Origin: an uncultured Agathobacter sp.
GTDB lineage: Bacteria; Bacillota; Clostridia; Lachnospirales; Lachnospiraceae
Assembly (NCBI GenBank): GCA_944381555.1
Contig: CALWLL010000056.1
Location: 167,893 to 231,892 of the forward strand
Length of the DNA stretch: 64,000 nucleotides
Direction: 5' to 3'
The position numbers were made by a program, and so were the translations under genes. Positions 47,940 to 56,046 of the stretch are shown in pieces. Every line of letters starts with the position of its first letter. Position 1 is the first letter of the stretch. The notes under the pieces were generated by a model. That model saw only the letters and a list, made by a program, of their open reading frames with translations. It was not told the DNA's origin and did no database searches.

Positions 47940-49199
47940 ATGAAAAATTTATATATCCGTCATATAAAACCAGTTCTGTTGAACTGTCTGATTACTTTAA
48001 AATGGGTTGTGTTTGCAGTTCTGACCGGAAGTATTGTAGGGCTTTTCAGCAGCGCTTTTTACTTCCTGCTGACGCTTGTAAACGATATCCGTCTGGAAAA
48101 CAGATGGGTCATCTATCTTCTGCCCGTTGCCGGGCTTGCCATTGTAGGTCTCTACCACCTAATGAAAAATGATAACGATGGCGGTACCAATCTGGTTATT
48201 TCAGCCATCCACTCCGGTGACAAAATCCCTCTGCGCATGGCGCCGTCCATTTTTCTGTCTACTGCCCTCACTCATCTGTGCGGCGGTTCCGCCGGACGTG
48301 AGGGCGCAGCTCTTCAAATCGGCGGAAGTATCGGCAACGCTTTGGGCGGTCTGTTTCGCTTCGATGAAAAAGATAAACACGTCCTGATTATGTGCGGTAT
48401 GAGCGCCGCTTTCTCCACACTGTTTGGCACGCCAATGGCGGCCGCTGTTTTTCCAATGGAAATGGTCAGCGTCGGCGTGATGTATTACATGGCTTTGGTT
48501 CCATGCGTAGTAAGCTCCCTGACGGCTCATGCAATTGCTCTTCTTCTGGGCATTTCGGGAGAATCCTTCCAAGTTACGGAAATTCCGGGATTTGAACTCC
48601 TTCCTACCATACAAGGCGTAACGGTTGCCGTCTTATGCGCTTTTTTAAGCATTGTATTTTGTACGTTCCTTCATCATACAGAACATCTATATAAGAAATA
48701 CATAAAGAATCCATACCTTCGTATTGCTGTCGGCGGATGTCTTGTTGCCGCTCTTACTGCCCTTCTTGGCACCTATGATTATAATGGCGCGGGTATGCAC
48801 ATCATTGAGCTTGCAGTAGAAGGAAATGTACTGCCTGAGGCATTCCTGCTTAAAATGCTTTTTACTGCGCTTACTCTTGGCGCCGGATATAAAGGCGGAG
48901 AAATCGTTCCAACCTTCTTCGTTGGCGCTACCTTTGGCTGTCTTGCCGGACAAATAATTGGGTTAAGTCCGTCACTGTGTGCGGCAATCGGTATGGTTTC
49001 CCTCTTCTGCGGCGTTACCAACTGCCCGATTAGTTCTTTGCTTATCAGCTTTGAATTATTCGGATATGACGGAATGCCATACTATCTGCTGGCGGTTGCA
49101 TTCAGCTATATGTTATCCGGGTACTCCGGTCTATACCGCAGCCAGAAAATCATGTACTCAAAATATAAAACTGATTTTATCAACAAGCATACAAGTTAG
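47940..49199 (+). CDS. CLC-family anion channel/antiporter, divergent
   Basis: 419 residues with about ten membrane segments and the CLC signature GGSAGREGAALQIGGSIGN, which keeps the gating glutamate. The other chloride-binding motif GSGIP is not seen; its place holds NDGGTNLV, and the internal proton glutamate region reads FPMEMV in place of FIIEEM. This pattern resembles fluoride-type CLC proteins more than chloride exchangers, but the assignment is inference. It is the only plus-strand gene here. AGAGGTG precedes the ATG. Confidence 0.85.
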   Translation: MKNLYIRHIKPVLLNCLITLKWVVFAVLTGSIVGLFSSAFYFLLTLVNDIRLENRWVIYLLPVAGLAIVGLYHLMKNDNDGGTNLVISAIHSGDKIPLRMAPSIFLSTALTHLCGGSAGREGAALQIGGSIGNALGGLFRFDEKDKHVLIMCGMSAAFSTLFGTPMAAAVFPMEMVSVGVMYYMALVPCVVSSLTAHAIALLLGISGESFQVTEIPGFELLPTIQGVTVAVLCAFLSIVFCTFLHHTEHLYKKYIKNPYLRIAVGGCLVAALTALLGTYDYNGAGMHIIELAVEGNVLPEAFLLKMLFTALTLGAGYKGGEIVPTFFVGATFGCLAGQIIGLSPSLCAAIGMVSLFCGVTNCPISSLLISFELFGYDGMPYYLLAVAFSYMLSGYSGLYRSQKIMYSKYKTDFINKHTS

Positions 49200-49220
49200 C
49201 CTGCGAACAGGCTAACTTGT
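49191..49220. terminator. Hairpin between converging CLC and pullulanase genes
   Basis: ACAAGTTAGCCTG-CGAA-CAGGCTAACTTGT has perfect 13-base arms. It includes the CLC stop codon. T-runs are weak on both sides, but its position between converging genes suits a bidirectional terminator. Confidence 0.7.
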
Positions 49221-49232
49221 TATACTCTATTC

Positions 49233-51152
49233 CTATTCCGCTATTGCAGCCAGACAGGAAATCCCTTGTATTTCCACATGGCTGTCTTCTACTATCCGTA
49301 TTGCTTTATCGGATGCTTTATCACCATCAATGCAAATCTTCCATTCTTTACACTGCGGCAATTCAATTACAACGCTTTCCGGGTTCGCATTGTATGCTGC
49401 AAACAGTAGTTCTTCTTCTGCTGCAACAGTAAACGCTACTACATTCTTTGGAAGACCATCTATAAAGCGGATTCCGTTTTGTACTTCCTCTTTCGTTTTA
49501 AACCAGAATCCTTTATGTGCTTTCCGGAAAGCAATAAGGCCTCTGTAAAACTCATACAAATCTTTATATTTACTTAATCTGTCATACTTTAAGCTATTGG
49601 TATAAAGCGTCAGATTGAAACTATTTTCTGACAACTCATCGCTGCCTTCAACCGGCTTGCTGCGTGCAAACTCTTCTCCTGATAAAAGAAACGGGATTCC
49701 CTGTGACGTAAAGACAATCGAAGCAGCTAAGCGGTTCATTGCCTTTTTTTCCTCTTCACCTGCATCAGGTCTTGAAATCGTAAGTTTATCCCATAGTGTC
49801 AAATTATCGTGGCAGGATACATAATTTACCGTATCTGCGGGATTCTTTGCCCAGGCTCCTTTGCTATATGTATACGCCTTATAGTCTACCTGCGGGTGTC
49901 TGACTGCGCCAGCAACCGCATAACGGATAGCATTCTCTGTGCCTGTTTTGCCGCTTGCAAATCCTGTTTCCTTTTCATAGAATACATGACCTCTTACCGC
50001 ATCCCTGATGTCATCCGAAAAAGCTCCTATTCCGTTAAATTTGGATATATTATTTTTTAAGCAGCGTTTTCTTTCCGGCAATATGGATGGTCCGGCTGTC
50101 CAGCCTTCCCCATAGAGAATAATATCAGGATTGATTTTCCTAAGTTCTTTTACTGCTTTTTCCATCGTTTTAATATCCAGACAGCCCATCAAATCAAAAC
50201 GGAATCCATCAATATGGTATTCTAACGCCCAGTATTTTAAGGAATCTACAATATATTTGGAAACCATAGGCTTTTCAGACGCCACTTCGTTTCCGCATGC
50301 GGAGGCATCAGAGTACCCGTTTCTAGTCTTTCTGTAATAGTAATCCGGTACACATTTCTGGAAACAATTCCCATCAATATCAAAGGTATGGTTATATACC
50401 ACGTCCATGATAACGCCAAGTCCGGCTTGATGCAGTGCCTGTACCATCTGCTTATATTCTTTTATGCGTACTTCCCCGTGAAACGGGTCTGTGGAATAGG
50501 ACCCTTCCGGAAGATTATAGTTTACAGGATCATAGCCCCAGTTGTACTGCTCTTCGTCCGGCTTACTCTCATCAATACTGCCAAAATCATAGCTTGGCAT
50601 AATCTGCACATGCGTAATGCCGAGTTCTAATATATGATCAAGCCCTGTTGCCATTCCTTTGCGGTTTTTGGTTCCTCTTTCTGTCAATCCCAGGTATTTT
50701 CCCGGATATTTTGCTCCGCAGCTTGCATCCGCTGTTGTATCCGCCACCGATATCTCATATACCACGATGTCAGTTTCTTTCTCAACTACCGGTCCTTTGT
50801 CTTTATCAAAGCCTTCGGGATTGGTCTGCTCTAAATCAACAACCATACTCCTTTTTCCATTTACGCCTGCGGCCTTCGCATATGGGTCGTTGGTTTCCTG
50901 CTCTTTTCCGTCAATGCATACCAGATAGGTATAATAAACCTTATGTAAATCCCCACCCTTTTCGCAGGACCATGTTCCATCTGCATTTTTCTGCATTTCC
51001 CTAATTTCAGGAGTTTCTGTTCCATCCCCTTTTTCATAAAAACAGATGCGCACCCGTTCTGCCGTTGGAGCCCATAAACGAAATGCAGTTTCCGTCTTTG
51101 TATATACTGCACCTAAATCATTTCCGTCATAATATGTATACCTTTTTTTCAT
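49233..51152 (-). CDS. pulA: Type I pullulanase
   Basis: 639 residues, GH13 subfamily 14. An N-terminal CBM48-like domain (about 10-95) precedes the barrel. Catalytic positions: nucleophile in FRFDLMG, acid-base in YGEGW and Asp in VSCHDN, with YNHTFD as region I. It cleaves alpha-1,6 links of glycogen, pullulan and limit dextrins. No signal peptide is seen, so it is cytosolic. The start at 51152 is chosen because GGAG lies 7 bases upstream; an ATG five codons earlier lacks one. Confidence 0.95.
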   Translation of the reverse strand: MKKRYTYYDGNDLGAVYTKTETAFRLWAPTAERVRICFYEKGDGTETPEIREMQKNADGTWSCEKGGDLHKVYYTYLVCIDGKEQETNDPYAKAAGVNGKRSMVVDLEQTNPEGFDKDKGPVVEKETDIVVYEISVADTTADASCGAKYPGKYLGLTERGTKNRKGMATGLDHILELGITHVQIMPSYDFGSIDESKPDEEQYNWGYDPVNYNLPEGSYSTDPFHGEVRIKEYKQMVQALHQAGLGVIMDVVYNHTFDIDGNCFQKCVPDYYYRKTRNGYSDASACGNEVASEKPMVSKYIVDSLKYWALEYHIDGFRFDLMGCLDIKTMEKAVKELRKINPDIILYGEGWTAGPSILPERKRCLKNNISKFNGIGAFSDDIRDAVRGHVFYEKETGFASGKTGTENAIRYAVAGAVRHPQVDYKAYTYSKGAWAKNPADTVNYVSCHDNLTLWDKLTISRPDAGEEEKKAMNRLAASIVFTSQGIPFLLSGEEFARSKPVEGSDELSENSFNLTLYTNSLKYDRLSKYKDLYEFYRGLIAFRKAHKGFWFKTKEEVQNGIRFIDGLPKNVVAFTVAAEEELLFAAYNANPESVVIELPQCKEWKICIDGDKASDKAIRIVEDSHVEIQGISCLAAIAE

Positions 51153-51198
51153 AAAAGTACTCCGCAACCGTAAAATATTTTCGTAATTTTTCGTTACT

Positions 51199-51227
51199 AT
51201 TATATTTTAGTTTTGCGAGGCTGTAAA
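51199..51227 (-). promoter_or_regulatory. Promoter of pulA
   Basis: Minus strand TTTACA (51222-51227), 17-base spacer, TATAAT (51199-51204). Confidence 0.75.
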
Positions 51228-51270
51228 TTGTGATTTCTACTAATTTTTTTCGTAAATTTTAGTGAATTTG

Positions 51271-52281
51271 CTAACAGGTTCTATCCTTTTCAAAGATTAC
51301 ATCATAATTGATGTTTTTATAGAAAATATCCTCCTGATTTTCCTTAGAAATCTCTTTGTTGGCAAGCATCCACATGGTCTTTGCTATGGCAGACTCTAAC
51401 GTCATATCATAGGTTTCTAAGAAGCTGCACATCGTTTTCATCTCATTTCCCACTTCATATACCGTCATATCGCTGCCCTCATGTGCCACCTGCGTCGCCA
51501 TGACAATAATCTTCTTTGGGTACATTCTGCATAAGTCATAAAAGGTCTTTTGAATAGACTTTGGAATGCCGCCTACTCCAAAACTCTCCACTATAATTGC
51601 ATCATAGTGCGAAAAGATATACGTAAGCATCTGTGCGGAAATCCCCGGTATCAGTTTCAAAAGAAAAACATTTTCATTCATCTGATTATAAAACCGAACC
51701 TCCTTTTCATATGGAAGCATCGGAATGTAACGCATAATCTGTCCGTCCTGAATAACTGCCAGCGATGGAAAGTCAATACTGGAAAATGCATTATAGCTTT
51801 TAGAACGTACTTTTTTGGCGCGTGTTCCGGCGATTACCTTGCCGTCAAATACAATGGATACTCCCTGCGACTTATCATCTGCCGCATAAGTAAAGCTATC
51901 TAAGAGATTTGTCTTAGCATCTGTTATATCCATATTGATTGGTTTCTGTGCCCCCGTAATTACGATTGGTTTTCTGGAATTTTGAATCATATAGGAGAGC
52001 CCTGCCGCTGTATATGCCATAGTATCAGTACCATGAGCCACTACAAAGCCGTCATAATCGTTATAATGCTCTTTGATACACTCTTCTATCATAATCCAGT
52101 GGCGCGGCTCCATATTTGAACTGTCCAGATTAAGAAGCTGCACGGTATCCGCTTCACATATCTGCTTTAAAGCCGGGACATAGGATAATAGTTCATCAGG
52201 TGAAATCTGCGGTTTTAATCCATTTTCTGATTTTTTGGAAGCAATTGTCCCGCCTGTTGCTATAAATAAGATTTTTTTCAT
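51271..52281 (-). CDS. ansA: Type I (cytosolic) L-asparaginase
   Basis: 336 residues. The first catalytic threonine is in TGGTIAS (residues 9-15) and the second in HGTDTMAYTA. No signal peptide is seen, which fits the cytosolic form. It hydrolyses asparagine to aspartate and ammonia. It lies 7 bases after the SDR gene and ends the operon that begins with the GH2 gene. Confidence 0.95.
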   Translation of the reverse strand: MKKILFIATGGTIASKKSENGLKPQISPDELLSYVPALKQICEADTVQLLNLDSSNMEPRHWIMIEECIKEHYNDYDGFVVAHGTDTMAYTAAGLSYMIQNSRKPIVITGAQKPINMDITDAKTNLLDSFTYAADDKSQGVSIVFDGKVIAGTRAKKVRSKSYNAFSSIDFPSLAVIQDGQIMRYIPMLPYEKEVRFYNQMNENVFLLKLIPGISAQMLTYIFSHYDAIIVESFGVGGIPKSIQKTFYDLCRMYPKKIIVMATQVAHEGSDMTVYEVGNEMKTMCSFLETYDMTLESAIAKTMWMLANKEISKENQEDIFYKNINYDVIFEKDRTC

Positions 52282-52288
52282 TTTCTAA

Positions 52289-53074
52289 TTACCTTCTGCA
52301 TAATTTCTTTTTCTGCTGCAACCCCGTAAATGCCACACACCATTTCCTCGGAAAAATTCTTCCTAATGTAAGTAATACTTTCATTCCAATCGTTGGAATG
52401 ATTACCACCTTCTTCTGGAACATTTTCTTAAGTCCATACTTTGCACAATACTCTGCCGAAATCCCCGGCAGCGCAAATTCCACATTTGCAACCTGATTAA
52501 ATTCGGTATCTACCGGACCGGGGCAGAGACATCCGACATATACATTGGATTTTGCTTCCTTTAGTTCCTGTGCCACCGCCTGTGTGATACTCGTTACATA
52601 TGCCTTCGTTGCATAATAAACAGCCATATACGGACCTCCCGGAAGTAATCCCGCAGAGGAAGCCACATTTAAAATATACCCATAGTTGTTATCGCACATA
52701 CGCTTTAGCATCAGCTTCATTAACGTATGGACCGCCTTGACGTTTACATCCACCATCCCGAGTTCTTTCTCCAGATTTCCATTCATAAACGGACAGCAAT
52801 CTCCAAATCCGGCATTATTGATAAAAATATCGACAGAAATGTCTTCTATTTCCTGCATCAGCCTCTTACATTCTTCCAAAGCCGATACATCACATGGAAT
52901 AATCCGGCATTTCGTCCCATATTGCTCCTTTAATCTGTCAGCCAGATTTTTCAGACGTTCCTTGCGCCTCGCCACAAGAACGAGCGGATATCCTTTTTGG
53001 GCAAGCCTTTCTGCAAAAATCATCCCGATTCCTGAACTTGCACCTGTAATTACAGCATAACCTGATTTTTTCAT
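52289..53074 (-). CDS. Short-chain dehydrogenase/reductase
   Basis: 261 residues, classical SDR. The NAD(P) loop is TGASSGIG, followed by NNAGFG and the catalytic Ser, Tyr and Lys (NVASSAG, YYATK). The C-terminal 30 residues are basic and hydrophobic, resembling a membrane-associated tail as in the DltE/YqjQ group. Substrate unknown. It lies between the thymidine kinase and asparaginase genes. Confidence 0.9.
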   Translation of the reverse strand: MKKSGYAVITGASSGIGMIFAERLAQKGYPLVLVARRKERLKNLADRLKEQYGTKCRIIPCDVSALEECKRLMQEIEDISVDIFINNAGFGDCCPFMNGNLEKELGMVDVNVKAVHTLMKLMLKRMCDNNYGYILNVASSAGLLPGGPYMAVYYATKAYVTSITQAVAQELKEAKSNVYVGCLCPGPVDTEFNQVANVEFALPGISAEYCAKYGLKKMFQKKVVIIPTIGMKVLLTLGRIFPRKWCVAFTGLQQKKKLCRR

Positions 53075-53083
53075 AATAATCCC

Positions 53084-53677
53084 CTAATTAAATTCTTCTA
53101 ATAATTTATGGAAGTCTGGGCCTAAATTCCCTTCTTTCCAATGTTTCCGGCACAATGCAATATAAGAACTGTTTCCGCCAAGACACACCTGATCGCCTTC
53201 GCGGATAATTCCCATTTCATTAAATCTGGCATTGCACCTTGCGGCTTTTCCACACCAGCATACAGTTTTAATCTCTTCCAGCACATCTGCCCATGCTAAG
53301 AGCCATAAACTTCCCTCAAAAAGTTCATTTCTAAAATCCGCGCGAAGACCGTAACATATTACCGGAATGTTTAATTCGTCTACCAAATGGATAAAAAACT
53401 CAATCTGCGACTTACTGCAAAACTGTGCTTCATCCACGATAACACAATCATAATCCCGCAGTTTCTCATCTGGCATCCGAACCAGATCTTCTACCAGCAT
53501 ACACGGCAGTTCTAACCCAATTCTGGATCTGATAATCAGCTCTCCATCCCTTGTATCCATAGTGGGCTTTGCCATTATCGCCTTTTTGCCGCGTTCTCTG
53601 TAATTATATTCTACCATAAGCGCATTGGCCGTTTTGGAGCTGCCCATTGCACCGTAGCGAAAAAATAGTTTTGCCAT
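53084..53677 (-). CDS. tdk: Thymidine kinase, unusual P-loop
   Basis: 197 residues with the start at 53677, which overlaps the alpha-galactosidase stop as TAATG. It contains the type II thymidine kinase catalytic Glu in VIVDEAQF and the C-terminal zinc site (CWCGKAARCNARF and CRKHW). The Walker A loop reads YGAMGSSKT where this family normally has a G before the K (AMNAGKST in E. coli), so that Gly is Ser here. It phosphorylates thymidine in the salvage pathway. Confidence 0.92.
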   Translation of the reverse strand: MAKLFFRYGAMGSSKTANALMVEYNYRERGKKAIMAKPTMDTRDGELIIRSRIGLELPCMLVEDLVRMPDEKLRDYDCVIVDEAQFCSKSQIEFFIHLVDELNIPVICYGLRADFRNELFEGSLWLLAWADVLEEIKTVCWCGKAARCNARFNEMGIIREGDQVCLGGNSSYIALCRKHWKEGNLGPDFHKLLEEFN

Positions 53678-56025
53678 TATTCTTCTATCCTTTCCATAAA
53701 GTACATGCGTGATGCAAAATCCTGTGAGAAACGGATATCCTCGGAATAGCCTGTAGCTCCAAATCCCTGCTTTAACTTTACACCGCTCTCCATAAGCAGT
53801 TTGCCGGATGCAATACTGCATTCCTTTTCCCCATGCATACGAATCAGCTTGGAAACCGCATTATGAAGCAACGAATTCTGCTTAATATGAATCGGAGACA
53901 CCTGATTGATAAGCCCCCCAAATTCCTTAAGATTAAATGTCAGTTCACGGTTATAGAAAAGGTATTTTTCATCCTCCTTTAATCCCTTTGGTGTATACTG
54001 TTCAAAATGCGTATTCGCATGAAACAATACCTGAAGCATCATTCCAACTGCCCTCGACTTGTCCTCACTTACACAGGTCCACTCAAAGATGTTATCCCTT
54101 CTTCCCCTGTAAAATGTGCCAAACTGAAGAACCTCACGCCATTTCTTATACAGCTCAATCTGTTCTTTGATATCTTTTACCTCTTCCTTCTTCATCTCAC
54201 AAAGATTGCATTCATAACCCAACACGCCGAACGCCGCAACCTGAAATCTGGTTGCCATTGGAGTGTTGCGCAGCGTCTGATGATTTGGACAATCCGATAC
54301 ATGCGCACTGACCACAGACATTGGATAACCATAGCTGTAGCCCGTCTGTCCATGCACACGGTAAATTGCATCCGTATCATCACTTGCCCAAATCTGCGGA
54401 AAATAACACAGCATACCAAGGTCAAAACGATTGCCGCCTGACGCACAGCCTTCAAATAAAATATGCGGAAAGGTTTTCGTTAAAGAATCCAGCATTTTAT
54501 AAAGTCCCATCATGTAGCGGTGCGCCACTTCCTTTTGTCTGTCCGCCGGCAGAAACTTAGAGTAGTAGTCGGAAAAGATTCTGTTCATATCCCATTTTAC
54601 ATAAGCAATATTTGCAGACGAAAATACTTTTTCCATCTGCTTTGTCATGTATTCCACCACCTCAGGATTTGAGAAGTCTAAAATTCTCTGGTTGCGGCTT
54701 TCGGAATGTGGCTTTCCCGGAATCTCCATAACCCATTCCGGATGGGAACGGTACAGATTGCTGTTTACATTCACCATTTCCGGTTCTACCCAGATACCAA
54801 AATCAAGTCCCAGATCATTTACCTTTTTGGCAAGACCGGCAAGACCATTTGGAAGTTTCTTTGTGTTTGGATACCAGTCTCCCAGCGACTGGGTATCGTC
54901 ATCCCTTGTTCCAAACCAGCCGTCGTCCATTACAAAAAGCTCAACGCCTGCTTCTTTTCCCGCTTTTGCCAATTTCAGAAGTTTACTTTCATTGATGTCA
55001 AAATAAGCAGCCTCCCAGCTATTAAGCAGGACCGGACGAATTTTTTTCTTCCACTCTCCCCGGACAATACATTCACGAACAAAGGTATGCATATTCTGGC
55101 TCATTCCGTTAAAGCCATGCTTAGAATACGTCATAACCGCTTCCGGCGCTTCAAAAACCTCTCCCTGCGCAAGATAGAACTGAAACGACCTTGGATTGAT
55201 ACCGCACATCACTCTTGTTTTGCCATAAGCGCTTACTTCTGCCGCCTCATAATGATTGCCGCTGTAAATTAAGTTGATTCCATAACAGATTCCTCTATCC
55301 TCTCCGGTATCTGCTTTGGACAGCATGATAAATGGATTTGCCCTGCTTGAAGAACAGCCGCAATACGTATCATTTACGAATCTGCCTGCATTTACAGACA
55401 CATCATAACGCTTCATTTCTCTTCCCCACGCACCGTGAAAGGTTGATAACATCCAGTCTGCTGTTTCAAAATCCAACTGGGTGCTCATAAGTCTTTCTAA
55501 AGTGACAGGCTGATTGCTGCTGTTGATTAACTTTGCGGAGCGTGAAATAATATCATGATTCAGGAAAACATAATAATGCAGTTCCAGCGTCAGGTCATAG
55601 TTAGCATCCTTTAAAAAAACCACTAGTTCATCCACTAAGCCGTTTTCTTCATACGAACCCGGAAGTGTTTCAAACGCTGTTTTCCCATGCCTAATTACTG
55701 CATCGGAAAACACAAAATCCGAAGTATAACTTCCATCGCTATGGGTTACTTCGATAAAGGGCTCGCGAATATCGCCTTTACCATACGAAGACATTTCAAG
55801 ACGAATATCCTCTAAGGAAAAATTCGTATGCTCCGGGCTGTAACAAACTGCATTTCCCGGAGGACACGCACGTTTTTCCATTAAAACAACAGCTTCCTCT
55901 TCACTTTCAAGCGTAATTTTTTCTCCATAGTACAAATGCTCCATCTGTCCAGACGGAATAATTCCAAAAGCATATGTAGTATTTGGCGTATCTAATACAA
56001 AAACGTTTCCTAATCTTCTAATCAT
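53677..56025 (-). CDS. Alpha-galactosidase, GH36
   Basis: 782 residues. An N-terminal beta-sandwich (about 1-320) precedes the barrel. The nucleophile Asp is in YVKWDMNR and the acid-base in SDCPNHQT; DDGWFGTRDDD is another family block. No signal peptide is seen, so it is cytosolic and would act on imported raffinose-family sugars or melibiose. It lies 21 bases after the GH2 gene. Confidence 0.95.
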   Translation of the reverse strand: MIRRLGNVFVLDTPNTTYAFGIIPSGQMEHLYYGEKITLESEEEAVVLMEKRACPPGNAVCYSPEHTNFSLEDIRLEMSSYGKGDIREPFIEVTHSDGSYTSDFVFSDAVIRHGKTAFETLPGSYEENGLVDELVVFLKDANYDLTLELHYYVFLNHDIISRSAKLINSSNQPVTLERLMSTQLDFETADWMLSTFHGAWGREMKRYDVSVNAGRFVNDTYCGCSSSRANPFIMLSKADTGEDRGICYGINLIYSGNHYEAAEVSAYGKTRVMCGINPRSFQFYLAQGEVFEAPEAVMTYSKHGFNGMSQNMHTFVRECIVRGEWKKKIRPVLLNSWEAAYFDINESKLLKLAKAGKEAGVELFVMDDGWFGTRDDDTQSLGDWYPNTKKLPNGLAGLAKKVNDLGLDFGIWVEPEMVNVNSNLYRSHPEWVMEIPGKPHSESRNQRILDFSNPEVVEYMTKQMEKVFSSANIAYVKWDMNRIFSDYYSKFLPADRQKEVAHRYMMGLYKMLDSLTKTFPHILFEGCASGGNRFDLGMLCYFPQIWASDDTDAIYRVHGQTGYSYGYPMSVVSAHVSDCPNHQTLRNTPMATRFQVAAFGVLGYECNLCEMKKEEVKDIKEQIELYKKWREVLQFGTFYRGRRDNIFEWTCVSEDKSRAVGMMLQVLFHANTHFEQYTPKGLKEDEKYLFYNRELTFNLKEFGGLINQVSPIHIKQNSLLHNAVSKLIRMHGEKECSIASGKLLMESGVKLKQGFGATGYSEDIRFSQDFASRMYFMERIEE

Positions 56026-56046
56026 ATCTTTTTCTCCTAAATAGAA

